A stretch of DNA of 64,000 bases from Adenophora triphylla var. japonica (GCA_022495995.1 JAFEMH010001248.1:186001-250000); one strand, 5' to 3'; shown: positions 1-12,700, counted from the first letter of the stretch. Notes: generated from the letters alone by a model not told the origin. Made by a program: numbers and translations.

Positions 1-345
1 CCAGGCGAAGGTGTGGTAACCTAACTTCTTAAGAAAGAGGTAATTAACTCTTTAAACCTTAGAAGGGATTGTGTACCTTTACTTGAGAAGAGATGGCCAG
101 TCTCTAACGGAGGAGAAATCGTTGTTCTTTGCGTGCATTCGATATGTCCCCATGTAAATGTGTCAATACCTCATAAGATAGAAACACGTTAAAAACGGAC
201 GCCAACTAAAGTTGACGTCTCTTCACAAAGTGTATTAGCGACATCTTAACTTGTAAATAATAAAAAAGATGCATAGGAGAAAAGAAAGGTTGTAAAGAGT
301 TGAAAGACGATTCATACCTGGAAAGATGAGTTCATGGGAAATCAT
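1..345 (-). other. Post-pol noncoding region of element A
   Basis: There is no gene here. The stretch follows the integrase stop on the minus strand and matches 60139-60490 of the plus-strand relative, including the paired GACGTC-rich sequence near 210-230 and the AGAGACTGGCCATCTC-like tract near 90-115. In the relative, an antisense gene begins about 450 bases further downstream; here that part lies off the window. Confidence 0.75.
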
Positions 346-1500
346 ACTTAAATGTAATACCTTTTGAGATGAATGGCGTTCCAACTTCGCGGTATCATTT
401 GGCCATCCAAGGTTGCAAGGCGATATGCTCCTTTTCCGGCTTGTGCATCTATTAAGTAGGGTCCCTCCCATTTTGGGGCGAGCTTGGTATTTTGGAATGC
501 CTTTCGTAGGACTAAGTCTCCTACTTGAAACCTTCTAACCCTTACGTTTTTATTGTAAGATCGGGCTACCCTTTGCTGATACGCTGCCATGCGAACTTTG
601 GCCATGTCCCTTAGCTCGTCCACAGTATCCAGGTCATGTATCAAGATGTCTTTATTATGTTCAGATGTCAGTAAGCTGTATCTTGCCGTTGGTACAAGGA
701 CTTCTGCTGGAATAACAGATTCAGTTCCGAATACAAGTGAGTAGGGGGTTTGACCAGTAGCATTCTTAGATGTCGTCATGTCAGCCCATAGGACCATTGG
801 TAACTCTTCTGCCCAACGTCCTTTCTTCTGGTTTAGTCTCTTTTTTAAGTTACTGATTATTATTTTGTTGCTAGACTCTGCCTGTCCATTGGCTTGAGGG
901 TGAACAGGCGAAGATGTCACCATCTTAACACCCCAAGATGTCAGGAAATCTTGGGTCCTCTTGCTGATGAATTGAGAGCCGTTGTCACAAATTATCTCCG
1001 ATGGAATTCCGAATCGGCTGAATATGTTCCTTTTGATAAAAGATATCACTTCTTTGTCACGAACTTGCACATATGCCTCAGCCTCTACCCATTTAGAAAA
1101 GTAGTCTGTCATGGCCAAAAGAAATACTCGTCCCCCCTGGTGCTATGGGAAGTTTTCCTACTATGTCCATTCCCCAAACCATAAAAGGCCATGGTGACAG
1201 GATAGGATGTAGCAGTTCAGCTGGCTGGTGTAGGATGTCCCCATGTCGTTGACAGGAATCACATTTCTTTGCGTAGTCAACGACATCTTTTCTCATTGTA
1301 GGCCAGAAATAGCCCATTCTAAGAGCTTTAGTATGTAAACTTCTGCCCCCGGTATGATTTCCACAATCTCCTTCGTGCAGCTCCTTGAGAACCTGATGGG
1401 CTCTATACTGCACTCTAGACATCTTAAGTAGTGACTGCGGAGATTTTCTAAACAAGAGATTATCAATAAGTACATATTTAGATACTCTTACCCTGAAGGC
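346..1500 (-). pseudogene. pol: Element A integrase (broken)
   Basis: Encodes the integrase that would insert element cDNA into chromosomes. On the minus strand an HHCC zinc-binding region (HEGDCGNHTGG, then KKCDSCQRHG) lies around 1250-1400. The catalytic core follows, with GMDIVGK (first Asp, about 1165-1185), CDNGSQF (second Asp, about 980) and NGQAESSNK (Glu, about 880). The frame ends KRYYI-stop at about 348. The zinc region and the core lie in different frames, so at least one frameshift separates them near 1100, and a stop interrupts the upstream part. The product cannot be made as one protein. Confidence 0.88.
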
Positions 1501-2430
1501 TCTTGCATTTTCTCCTCGATTGGGATCGTATCATCTAAGAGATATTTGATAATAGGAGTTGTCCAAGAGGTTGCTCTGCAGAGAGGCAAGTATGTCGGCA
1601 TCCGGGCGAACATCTCAAGATGGTCAATTCTTTGGGATGTCAACATGTATGATTGGGATACTGGTTTGTGAGATGATTTTGAAGGCTGAACCCAAGTTTG
1701 CCGGAGCATCTGCTTGAGAATTTTCTTCTGTGGGATTTGTTCCAAGGAAAATGTTTTGAATTTGGCCGAAATAATTTTTACAATTTCCAAATATGTTGTC
1801 ATCTTAGCATTTTTCGCGACGTAGGACCCGTTGTGCGATTAACAATTAGTGATGAATCCATGAACACCCGGATATGCTTGACATCTAAGTCTTGGGCTGC
1901 GATTAAGCTGCAATTAGAGCCTCATACTACGCTTCATTGTTGGTAGCCTTGAAAGCTGCAAGCTGATAGATTGTGGTATTATGTCCCCTTGTGGCGATTT
2001 TAGTACAACTCAAGACACATTACCTCTCATGTTAGAAGCACCGTCCGTGTACAGAGTCCAAATTTTTAGGATGTCATCATCTTGAAGTTGTTGTACTTCC
2101 AATTCCACCTCTTGTTGTAGCGTTGGAGAAATCGGCCACAAAATCGGCTAGGGCTTGGGATTTTATTGCGGTTAAGGCTCGTACTTGATGTCGTATGTGC
2201 TTAATTGTACAGACTATTTCGCCATTCGTCCCGACATCTCTGGTTTTCTCATGACATTCTTAATAGGATAGTTAGTGCGTACAATAATAGTATGTGTTTC
2301 AAAATAGTGCCTTAACTTAATAGAAGCAGTTATCAAAGCTAAAATTAATTTTTGTAAATGAGAATACCTGGTCTCGGCATCTAAGAGTGTCTTACTTATA
2401 TAGTAGATGGGTTGCTTTGATTACCATCTC
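1501..2430 (-). pseudogene. pol: Element A archaeal-type RNase H and RNase H tail (broken)
   Basis: The minus strand carries a degraded second RNase H: the TDGASN-type catalytic motif near 2030-2065 and the EYEA-type motif near 1910-1945, then a linker to integrase. Two RNase H domains in tandem are a hallmark of Tat-type gypsy elements. Several frameshifts are present and no long frame survives. The sequence around 1835-1850 (AACGGGTCCTACGTCG on the minus strand) is the empty counterpart of the hAT insertion site at 58037-58659. Confidence 0.75.
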
Positions 2431-3560
2431 GATTACGTCACCAAGGCTGCGCTTACGAGCGCCTTCGGACACTTGCTAGGTAGATGTAAAGATGTTCTTC
2501 CATCGAGGTTTGGCCAATAAGGGAGGTGTCGACGGGTAAGCTTTGAGCTCTGAAAAGCTTCTTCATGTTGTTCCTCCCATTGGAACTTCTTGTTCTTTCT
2601 TAAGATGTCGTAGAAAGGTTTGCATCGATCCGAGGATTTGGAAATGAATCTAGTGAGTGCGGCAATTTTTCCTGTCAATCTTTGGACGTCCTTGGCCAGT
2701 TGAGGTGATGACGATTCGAGAATAGCGCGTATTTGTTACGGGGTGGCTTCAATGCCTCTTTTAGTAACCATATAACCCGAAACTTGCCGGCCTTCATTCC
2801 GAAGTTGCATTTAGCCGGATTAAGTTTCACGTTGAAACAATCCAAGATGTCAAAAGCTTGAGAGAGGTTGCTTATGTGATCCTCGGCCTTCTTGGATTTT
2901 ACTACCATGTCGTCGATGTATACCTCCATTGTGTCCCCAATTTGATCCTTAAACATCTTGTTGACGAGCCTTTGATACGTTGCACCCGCATTTTTAGTCC
3001 AAAAGGCATGGCAATATAACAATAAATACTGTGGGGGTTATGAAGGCGGTGTCCTCTTGGTCGGATGGTGCCATGCGAATTTGTTGAAATCCGAGGACGC
3101 GTCCATGAAAGTGAGGAGTTTGTGACCAAGTAGCATCAACTAATGAATCTATGTGCGGCAAAGGAAAGGATCTTTTGGGCGTGCTTTATTTAAGTCGGTG
3201 AAATCGACGCAAACTCGCCATTTCCCATTTCTCTTCTCTACCACAACCTCATTCGCCAACCATCTTGGATAATCGACCTCCCGTATCATGTTTGCTTTGA
3301 GTAAGCGCTCTACCTCCTCCTTGATGATCTGATTTCTTGTTTACGCAAACTTTCTACGTTTACGGGTGCACTTTGGTTTAAAGCTAGGATCTATGTTAAC
3401 TTTGTGAGTGATGACATCTTTGCTAATGCCCGTCATGTCATCATGTTTCCAAGCGAAACTCTTTATTCCCGCTTCTTAATAGGTTCACAAGTTTCTCTTC
3501 TATATCGACGGGATGTCGGTGCCAATAAGTACTCTGATGTCCGGGTTGGAAGGATCTAAC
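2431..3560 (-). pseudogene. pol: Element A reverse transcriptase and first RNase H (broken)
   Basis: Minus-strand remnants give the RT core: DLNKA-type and PHIDSL segments around 3150-3210, MPFGLKNAGATYQ-like sequence around 2980-3015 and the catalytic YIDDMVV around 2905-2925, then the connection domain and the start of RNase H near 2440-2680. The YIDD box is intact here, unlike in the related element B, where it reads CIDD. The reading frame changes at least three times, for example near 3000 and 2680. Confidence 0.85.
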
Positions 3561-3584
3561 AATACTTCTTTCACATCATCCTCC

Positions 3585-4295
3585 CTAGCTTCCAGGACTT
3601 CGCGTACTTTCCTCGGTAATTGCTATGCTTGTTTTGGAGATGTAGACGCCTTCATTGAAGTTTTGTAACATTCCTTGGCCACCTGTTGATCCTTTGTAAA
3701 TCTTAGCGACACCCCAAGGTGTTGGAAACTTCACACACTGATGGTAAGTGGAGGGTACGGCCTTCATTCCGTGAATCCACGGTCTTCCAAGAATGACATT
3801 GTAAGATGTTGCGCAATCAATTACGCAGAACCGCTCCATGGTGTTGAGGCCCTTTGAGTATATTGGAAGCTTTATCTCCCTACCGTTTCTTTGACTTCAC
3901 CACCGAAGCCTACCGGCCTGAAGACTTTTTGACAATCTCCGATTCTGGATGTTCATTTCCTTAAGGGTACCCAACATAATAAGATTGACGGAGCTGCCCC
4001 CATCTACCAGAATACGTCGTATTGTACAGTTGGCGATCTGCAAGGAAATAACCAGACCGTCATGATGGGGTTCCAGCAAGTTATCACAATCACTTTCATC
4101 AAAGGTAATTGGATCCGGATAAGGTGTCGACATCTTGGGCTGTCTCTCTGGCTTTTCCTCTTTTGACTCCTTAGCGTGTCGTTTTACGGCAGAATAGGAT
4201 GTTCCACATATTTCTGAGCCTCCACTGATGAAGTTGATCACCTTCGTCGATGCTGGGAGAAACCGGCCTTTCGGCTTCATGAGGAGCTTACGCAT
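3585..4295 (-). pseudogene. pol: Element A aspartic protease (broken)
   Basis: Retroviral-type aspartic protease that would cleave the polyprotein. On the minus strand the catalytic motif LVDGGSSVNLIML lies around 3975-4020, and the ILGRPWIHGMKAV motif typical of plant gypsy proteases around 3765-3800. The two halves are in different frames, so a frameshift lies between about 3840 and 3900. Upstream sequence belongs to the end of gag. Confidence 0.85.
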
Positions 4296-4299
4296 TTTC

Positions 4300-5949
4300 A
4301 GCCTTCTTCTTTACGGACCCCAATAACTCCTTAAGATGTCCTTTCGAGAGTAAATGGCCGATCTCCTTTCTTAACGCGATGCGGTCTTCGATAACGTGTC
4401 CAAAGTCTTCATGGTAAGCGCACCATTTTGATTTGTCACGCCATCCTGTGGTTTTGTCCGTTTTCTTTGGCCATCGCTTTGTCTCCTAGGTTGCCCATTG
4501 CACAAAGTACACTGAAATGTCAACGTAAAAACAATAATCGAAATGTTAGGCACATTATCACTATCTTCATCCTCACCGTCTACCGAATTAATTTTGCTAG
4601 TGTCAATTCTCGGATAAGGATTGGGACGGTTGTTCTGCGATGGGACGATTCGGTCTTTTACGTCGGGATGGTCATATGTCGACGTCTTGGATGACGACTT
4701 CGATCTTCGCAGCTCATCTTCCTCCGGTCTTATGAACCTTAATGCTCTGCTCCTGACTTCTTCTAGCCGCTTACAAGGAGTCATTACCAAATCTTGATAA
4801 TACCGTGAATCTTTCTTCAACCCCATTTTGAATGCTTACGTAGGTGTCGACATGTCAAGATTGGGAATTTCTAACACCTCCTTATTGAACCGATGGACAT
4901 AATCCTTTAGAGTCTCATTAGGCTGTGGGTCACATTGTAGAGATCACTTGTCAACTTTTCAAATTGTCGATTGCATGAGAATTGGTTATAGAACATGTTG
5001 ATGAGCCGGGCGTATGAACCAATTGAACCTAGGGGTTGCCCTAATCGGCCATTTGAGAGCCGGTCCAGACAAGGTGGATCCAAATCCCTGCATAAGCGAG
5101 GCCTCCCGTCTTGAAGCGGGATATGGATTATGTCCATCTTTTCTTGATAGTGTGCAACATGCTCCTCTGGGTCCGTGGTGCCATCGCATAACTTCATAGA
5201 TGAGTAATAAACGCTTCGGGATGTCGACATTTGCAATTCTTGGGACAAACCGGGATTGATTGTAACAGTTTTGGGTCACTTTGGTTGAATTGGAGGAGTT
5301 ACACACAGTACGTTCATTATCGGCTCTCGAGATCCTGCATCTGTTTAGCTAGTGGGTTTCTGCAAAAGGGTCATCCATAGGAAGACGATTCAAATTATTA
5401 TTATTGAAAAGATTATTTAGCAAACCGTAATCGTCCGTAGTAGTCGTGACGGTAGTGTTGTCTATAAATGGAATGAATGGGGTGAATCTGCGGAAGATGG
5501 CGTCAATGGGGTGTCCCCGTGGTAAAGATGTCGACATCATTAAAGATGTCGGCGGATGAGTTTGAGGAGGATTTGCCCATTGGAATGAATTCACTCTGAA
5601 ATGTAGATCCTCCTGTTGTCAAAGTTGAGAACCCTTGCACGCGGTGGTGATATGTTCTCAAGCCGAGATGCGATGAGCTGTTGGTCTTTCTCGCATCTTA
5701 ATCATGGAATTGGTCAACACCTTCAAATTGTTGTCTTGCTTGGTCCAACCTTTGATTCAACCTGGTTAGGATACTCCAGGATGTCGGCATCTGCATTGGA
5801 AGAGGTTGCCCCCTTTTGTGGAGTCTTCGTAGGTTGAGTTGGCCGAGACCCGGTGCGAGGAGGTGGTGGTAACAAGTGGTTCTACCTCCTGATGTGGGAA
5901 CAACGGCGGGACCTTTCCGGCGGTGGACACATTGGAGGGTGCGAGACAT
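4300..5949 (-). pseudogene. gag: Element A gag (broken)
   Basis: Remnant of the capsid protein. The first ATG after the PBS on the minus strand is at 5949-5947 (MSRTLQC...). The gag core (DPEEHVAHYQEKMDIIHIP, FYNQFSCNRQFEKL, GLKKDSRYYQDLV) is recognisable between about 5200 and 4800. A short Cys/His knuckle-like segment should follow around 4390-4430. Frames switch repeatedly. Homologous to gag at 53943-55743. Confidence 0.8.
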
Positions 5950-5996
5950 AGTGAATTTGGTTAGGAAATGTTTCAAATAACCGATAAACCACGAGG

Positions 5997-6013
5997 CCCC
6001 TCGGTGGGCGCCA
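5997..6013 (-). other. Element A primer-binding site (tRNA-Lys type)
   Basis: The minus strand reads TGGCGCCCACCGAGGGG, complementary to the 3' end of plant tRNA-Lys at all but one base. It lies three bases inside the LTR end, as in element B (53879-53895). Confidence 0.85.
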
Positions 6014-6016
6014 AAT

Positions 6017-6622
6017 TGTTTTGGTAGAAAAAACAATAAAGTAGAATCTTAACTAAGTTTAGTGTGTGGATTGAATAATAAGGGGGGAACTGTGGAATTC
6101 GATTATAAGGAACAAAAGCATGAAAAAGAGATAATGACACCACGATTTGTTAACGAGGAAAACCTTGGAGGTGATAACCTCTTTGGAAAAAACCCCGGGA
6201 GTTAGGTCTCCAACCTTAAAAGTTTCACTATAATGATCAAGAATACAACTTTGGAAGACAATGGAGAGGATTACAAGAGCTTTGTGTGTTGAGTGTGTGC
6301 GTATGAGCGTGAGTGTGTTTTTCCGTCTCCATTTCCCCTTAAATACAAGTAAATATGAAAGAGTCAAATATGGTTCCTACAATCTCGGCATTTTGGTTTA
6401 TCACTTCAACCATCGTAAGACCAAGTCGCCCTAGCCGTTTGAAGGTCTGTTGAACGTGCTTGAAGATTGTTCCGCATTCCTCTCTTAATTACTGAAAAAT
6501 AATAATAAGAATATTAGGAAATATTTGAACAAGTAAATATTAAAACAATACTTACAGTGTAATGACATCTCGATATGCAGGATCAATTGAAGATGTTGCC
6601 ATGTTGAAAAATGCCCACAACA
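6017..6622 (-). repeat. Element A 5' LTR
   Basis: On the minus strand it starts TGTTGTGGGCATTTTT at 6622 and ends CCAAAACA at 6017, next to the PBS. It is a diverged relative of the LTR at 53279-53875 (same start, same CTCCCGGGGTT segment). Length is 606 bases. Its outer neighbour is coding sequence of element C, not a polypurine tract, so it is a normal 5' LTR boundary. Confidence 0.9.
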
Positions 6623-7936
6623 GCTATCGGAGCCCATTCCCCTACAGGACCAAAAAGATATCTTCTTGTCGTGTGTGAAGCCAGTACTCAGGGAAGCCAT
6701 CGGGAAAGGTTGGTATCCTGATTTACGAGAGATGGTCGGGATGGGAGCTAGAAGTGAAAATAGATTGTTTAATCAGACCCCGAATGCGAATGCTAGTGGA
6801 AACAGTGGAAATGGAGGTTTCAGATACCGGATAGCAAACCCAGTCTCAGCCATGGCACCAAAAGGAAGAGAGCCAGTTAAAGATAACATTGTTAACAACC
6901 TGCAGAGAGGAGGCAATAACGGTCCTAGTGGCGGAAGATTCCAGCCGAGGCAACAGAGACAGTTTGATGATTTGGGGATGACTACAGAGGAGGTCTATAA
7001 TGGATTGCTCAGGACAGGTATGATAAAGCCACTGGAAAATTACAAGCCAGCTATTCCCAATCCTAACCTTGATACAAGCAAGTATTGACGATTCCACCAA
7101 TTCCCAGGACATACAACCAATACGTGCTTCACTCTCAAAAGAATCATTCAAGAGCTTGTAGATGAGAAGAAGATTGAGAAGTCCCCTCGTCCTAATGTCG
7201 TCAGCAACCCGCTACCTAACAACACCGTAAACCTCATGGATTTTGGCTAGGACTATTTTGTTAATGTAATAGAGTTTGGGAAGTCAATAGATGAAGGTGA
7301 TAGTGATGGTTGCAATGAGATTGAGAATGATGTAACCCCATTTTCTGGTGAAATGAAAGATAATTTCTATTATGTTTTGTATCTTGATGATCTTTATGGC
7401 TTGAATAATACTGCTGATCATGATGATTATGAAGAGAATGTGATTGCCAACACTATATCCTCCATGGTTCCTAGAGATTCCCCGATCTCTCTAGAGGAAC
7501 TGAGGATAGCAGCCAATGTAGAGGCGCCATTGTCCATAAATGAGATAAGGCAGGCGGCCTGGCCTTATAGCACTCGTCCTGTCCCGATTTCACTAGCAGA
7601 GCTCAAGGAGCCCAGTAAAGATTTTGTGGTTGAGAAAGATCAAGAAGTTAATTTGCTGACTCGATCAGGGAGAATGTTGGGAGTAAATGATGCAGATCCA
7701 TCCGGGAGAGGTAAAGCAGTTGTAAATCCCCAGTCCTCTCAGAACCCTTACAGATCAACAAGAGATGAAGAAATTCAGGAAGATCCAATCTTGACACAAC
7801 TGAAGAGAACCCAAGCTGATATCTCCTTATGGTCTCTACTCACATCCTCTTACCCTCACAAACTAAAATTAGAAGAAGCTTTGTCCAAAACAAAAGTATC
7901 TGTCAATGCCACCCCGCACGAAGCACTCGCGCCTAA
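6623..7936 (+). pseudogene. gag: Element C gag C-terminal part (broken)
   Basis: C-terminal gag. A Gly/Asn/Arg-rich stretch (about 6770-6960) leads to a zinc-knuckle-like segment RFHQFPGHTTNTC at about 7088-7125, where the first Cys codon position now reads TGA. A second in-frame stop lies near 7248. The frame then stays open from 7353 to about 7935, ending before the protease, which is in another frame. The right part is acidic and of low complexity. Truncated on the left by element A. Confidence 0.8.
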
Positions 7937-9013
7937 TTGGAACCTGAAGGCAAAGATGGGAACATCATTACTTTCACAGATCTTGACCTACCTGCTTATG
8001 GTGCGAAGCATAATGAGTCCCTACACATCACAGTACCCCTGGAAGGACGGCAGATTCACCATGTTTTGGTAGACAACGGGTCGGCTATGAATGTGCTCCC
8101 TGCTAAAATGATGAGTATGTTGGACATTAATGCACAAAACCTTAAACCATCTAATCAAACTATAAAGGCCTACGATTCCACGTCTAGGGCAGTGTTGGGA
8201 ATAATCTCTCTGAATTTGATGTTTGGGGGTAAAGAGATGATGGTAGATTTCCAAGTTATCGATATTTCGGTCACATTCTCAGCGCTATTGGGCAGACCAT
8301 GGATTCATGAAATCGGAGCCGTAGCCTCTACTATCCACCAATGCCTAAAGTTTGTGCAAGACAGAGTCCTAACGACCATTTATGGTGATAGCGTTACGAT
8401 CGGGGAAACTAGTACTAATACTTTGCCAGTGATGGAAATCAAACTCGACCAGGAAAACTTGATGCTTAGTGGTTTTACGATTGAGAAGCCCAAAGGGCAG
8501 GTCTGCACCATAGACTTGATGACCTCCTCCGACAAGATCCCTCCTGTGCTAAAAATGATGAGAGGCATGAACTATATCCCTGGTCTGGGGCTGGGAAAAC
8601 GTCAACGGGGACCGTGCCATTTTGCGATGCCAGAAGCCAAGAGGAATAAGCGAGGCCTGGGGTATGTAATAACGAAAGAAGACAAAGCGTACGATAAGAC
8701 TGAAGCGTTCAAAGAAAAGATGACCTCAGCTGCTGGTAAGAGGTACAAGAGGCCTGAGATGCGCCCGTACAGCTGGTCTTTGAACCAACACTTTGTCAAA
8801 GAGGATGGAGAAATGTTTGTTTGCCCAGAGCCGAGGTTGAGCCAAATGGAAGAAAGGTTGAAGACGATTCGGAAGTTTGCCAACAGTCGAAACCCGGTGA
8901 AAGAAATGTTTGATAACTTGCCCAAAAGGCCAGGTGTTACTGCCACTTATGAAAACAACTATCATGTCTGGGGACCCGATTATGTGAACCGGTTTGAGAA
9001 GCTTGCTCGATGA
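7937..9013 (+). CDS. pol: Element C aspartic protease with downstream G-patch
   Basis: A 358-residue open frame. Residues about 35-50 hold the protease motif HHVLVDNGSAMNVLP, and about 110-120 the ALLGRPWIHE motif, both usual for Tat-type proteases. Residues about 200-230 (MMRGMNYIPGLGLGKRQRG) look like a G-patch, a Gly-rich nucleic-acid-binding motif also found behind proteases of some retroviruses. The frame is fed from gag by a frameshift near 7935 and ends at a TGA at 9011-9013; a continuation lies in another frame from 8994. It probably was one polyprotein with gag and RT. Confidence 0.82.
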   Translation: MEPEGKDGNIITFTDLDLPAYGAKHNESLHITVPLEGRQIHHVLVDNGSAMNVLPAKMMSMLDINAQNLKPSNQTIKAYDSTSRAVLGIISLNLMFGGKEMMVDFQVIDISVTFSALLGRPWIHEIGAVASTIHQCLKFVQDRVLTTIYGDSVTIGETSTNTLPVMEIKLDQENLMLSGFTIEKPKGQVCTIDLMTSSDKIPPVLKMMRGMNYIPGLGLGKRQRGPCHFAMPEAKRNKRGLGYVITKEDKAYDKTEAFKEKMTSAAGKRYKRPEMRPYSWSLNQHFVKEDGEMFVCPEPRLSQMEERLKTIRKFANSRNPVKEMFDNLPKRPGVTATYENNYHVWGPDYVNRFEKLAR

Positions 9014-9798
9014 ACCCGTTGTGCACAAGATTCGTGGTGCGCATCCTATAGATATTGACGGTGATTTGGCAGAATTGTTTGAGAATCAGGGGCTGTCTGA
9101 ACCCGAAGGTGGTGTGTCTACAGAGAAGTTGCCTGCAGAAGGGTTTGTTCTTGTTGAAGATCTCGGAGATTTGATTGACTTTTCCTCTGATAGCGAGGTG
9201 ATAGCTGTGCTGGAGTTTGAAAAGGGGCCAGTGGCAGATATGAATAGTTTGAAGATAGTCGCAGAGGAGCCGCTACAGAACTGGACTTCATTTCGTGGAT
9301 CGGTTGCGGAACAGGAGACTATGATTGGAAAGCTTGGGCTCAAACCTCGTCCTTGTCCCCCGAGTCTAAATTTGTTCCCCGTGTCCCGAGTCGGCCCTCG
9401 TAGTCCCTTGTGATTGAATTTGAGTCTTCCGATCGGTCCAATGTCTTCACGACAGAAGACCGTCTTCGAGTTTTAAACACTGTTTTTCCCTATGCTTTGA
9501 ATAAAATGGTCGACCTTTCTGAGTATCCCGTGATTGCCAATCTAACAATTGAACGCTTAATAAAATGAATCATCAAGATCTAAAAATAATTAAGCCAGAT
9601 TTAATTGAAGATAATGCAGACTTAATTGATGACCAAATTTTAGAAAACAATTCAAAGCAGGTTCGCGAACAAAAGGAAAGCCGGGCCCAAGTCCGCCGAT
9701 GAGGTATTGACAACAATGAACCCGGGAACAACCAAGAACCCAAAGAAACACAGATTGGCAGTTTCTTCTCCGGAGATGAGCGGGTCACCCTGGTTGAA
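8994..9798 (+). pseudogene. pol: Element C protease-RT spacer (out of frame)
   Basis: An acidic spacer continues in another frame from 8994 to 9413, then becomes stop-rich up to 9798. The sequence near 9500-9560 (FPYALNKMVD-like, then LTIERLIK-like) still looks coding, which suggests a once-continuous polyprotein linker now broken by small indels. No enzyme motif is visible. Confidence 0.6.
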
Positions 9799-12700
9799 TT
9801 GCTTAAAGAATATATGGACGTCTTTGCTTGGTCTTACAAAGATATGCCTGGGCTGGATACTTCTATCGTAGAACACCGGATACCCCTGGATCCAGAGATT
9901 AAGCCAATAAAGCAGAAGCTGAGGCGGATCAAACCCGAGTGGTCCTTGCAGGTGAAAGAAGAGATTGAGAAACTCCTACGGGTGGGATTTATAAAGGTGA
10001 TTGAATACCCAACTTGGCTGGCAAACATAGTTACAGTCACAAAAGCGAATGGGAAGGTTCGAGTTTGCGTAGACTTCCGGGATCTTAACAAGGCTAGTCC
10101 CAAGGATGACATTCCTTTGCCCAACATTGATATGCTGGTAGATGCAACAGCGAACTACGAGGTCAAGTCCTTTGTCGACAGTTTTGCGGGTTATAACCAG
10201 ATTAAGATGGCCGAAGAGGATCAAGACAAAACAGCATTCACCACTCCTTGGGGCACTTATTGTTACACTGTGATGCCGTTCGGATTGAAGAATGCCGGGG
10301 CTACCTACCAGAGGGCCGTCACCACCTTCTTTCATGACATGATCCACAAGGAGATTGAAGTGTATGTGGATGATATGATTATTCACTCGAAAGGGTCAGA
10401 TGGGCAGCACTTCACGGATTTAAGGAAGTTCTTTAACAGACTCTGGGAACATTCTATGAGGCTAAATCCCGCCAAGTGCACTTTTGGGGTTATTCGGGGT
10501 AAAGTTTTGGGCTACATGGTCACGGAGAGAGGCATCGAAGTAGATCCCAGAAAAGTCAAAGAGATTGTCGAGATGAAGCCACCCAGAACTGTCTCCGAAG
10601 TGAAAGGTTTCATGGGCCATCTGCAATACATCAGCAGATTCATCAACCAGCTGACCTCTATATGTGAGCCAATCTTTAAGCTATTGAAGAAGAATCAAGA
10701 AGTGTATTGGAATGAAGATTGTCAACTAGCTTTCGAGAGAATCAAAGCTTACCTTGTTAATCTTCCTATTCTCTGCCCACCTCACGGAAGCAAGCCTTTA
10801 CTTCTATACCTGACGGTCACAGACACAGCTATTGGAGCCATGCTAGTACAAGAGAAGAAAGACTCCAAGATCGAGAATGCCATATATTTCGTCAGCCGTA
10901 AATTCCAAGGTAGTGAGTTGAATTACTTTTCCCTCGAGAAGACATGCACAGCGCTGGTTTGGGTGGTTGGAAAATTGAAGCACTATATGTTATCCCACAC
11001 AGTGCACCTGGTCTCCAAGATGGACCCGATCAGATATCTGTTTCAAGGTGATAGAGGCAACATCTCTACCAGATTGGCAAAATGGACTTTCTTCTTAGCT
11101 GAGTTCGATATCAAATATGTGATCCGGAAGTCAATCAAGGGGCAAGCTCTGGCAGATCAACTGGCTGATTTCCCCAGTACAGAACCCCGAGGACCAGATC
11201 CCCAGTTTCCAGATGAAGGGATTCTTGTTATAGAAAATGGCAATCGATGGCAGTTATTCTTCGATGGCATGGCAAACAAAAGAGGTAATGGCATCGGGAT
11301 GGTACTGGTAGAACCGAATGATATGCATACACCCATTGCTATCAAGCTGAATTTCTCGGTCACCAACAATGCGGCCGAATATGAAGCCTGCATAGCTGGT
11401 CTTGAGGCTGCCCTAGAGCGACATGTGGATGAGTTGGAAGTGTACGGTGATTCCCAGTTAATAATCAATCAGGCCGCTAACAAATGGAAAACCTCAGATC
11501 CGTGTCTCCAAAAGTACCACGCTTACATCGCAGAGCTCGTCGGCCAGTTTAAGGAAGTGTCATTCCAATTCCTACCGCGAGACAAGAACAGATTTGCCGA
11601 TGCCCTAGCTACTCTGGCCTCTTTGGTAGAAATCCCAGAGGGAAAGTCAATCAAACCGTTCAGGGTCGGTAGGCGAGAAAATCCTACATACTGTTGTGAA
11701 ATAGAGATTGAAACAGTCAATGAGCCATGGTACAGTCAAATTTTCCAATACCTCAAGCATGGTGAAGTATCTTTCCCCGTTGATAAAGAAGGAGACCTAA
11801 AGGGTATTCATGCCAAGAGTTTGCAAGCGTTGAAAAGGCTATCAGCTCAGTACGTCATACTTGGCAATGAGTTGTGGAAGAAAAGAGAAGGTTGCCCTCT
11901 CCTGCTCTGTATCAGCAAAGAAAAGGCTCAAAAAGTAATGGAAGATGTTCACAATGGCGCCTGCGTACCTCATATGAACGTTCGATCCCTTATGCATAGA
12001 ATTATTAGACTGGGCTACTTCTGGATTACTATGGAAACTGATTGTATTCAATTTGTGCGAACCTGTGACAAATGCCAACGATTCTCCAATCTGAACCATA
12101 TCCCTCCTCACGATCTCTACTGTATGACAACTCCCTGGCCTTTCGCAACATGGGGAATTGACGTCATTGGGAAGATAAATCCATCTGGGAGCAATGGGCA
12201 CTCATTCTTATTGGTTGCTGTGGATTACTTCACAAAGTGGGTAGAAGCTGCATCTTACAAAGTGCTCACGGCTAAGAAAGTGGCCCACTTCATAAAGGAA
12301 CAGATTTTCTGCCGCTACAGAGTCCCAAATGAGATTATTTCTGACAATGGAACCCATTTTGAAGGAGAAACTAATCGCCTGCTTACTGAATACAGGGTCA
12401 AACGTCACAAGTCTTCGCCATACAGACCGCAGACGAATGGTGCTGTTGAGGCTGCTAATAAGAATTTGGAGAGAATCATTAAGAAAATGGCCGAACGAGG
12501 AAGGGATTGGCCAGAGAAGTTACATCTGGCATTATGGGGCTACCGCACGTCAATCAAAACTGCTACTGGTGCAACCCCTTACGCCTTGACTTACGGAATG
12601 GAAGCTGTCATGCCCATTGAGTTAGAAATTCCTTCCCTTAGGGTGTTGCTTGAGAATGAGATAAATGAGATTGATTGGCTCCAAAGTCGATACAACGAGT

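Larger units (their letters stand above)
1..6622 (-). mobile_element. Element A: partial Tat-type Ty3/gypsy retrotransposon, minus strand
   Basis: Read on the minus strand, this stretch gives a 606-base 5' LTR, a primer-binding site, then decayed gag, protease, reverse transcriptase, two RNase H domains and integrase. Its 3' LTR lies beyond base 1. It is a second copy of the family seen on the plus strand at 53279-62128: bases 1-250 are the reverse complement of about 60240-60490, and the domains align in order. All coding parts are broken by frameshifts and stops. The right edge (6622/6623) drops directly into the gag of element C, so A inserted into C. Seen: LTR edge, PBS, domain order. Inferred: the insertion relationship, since only one edge is in view. 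Confidence 0.93.
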
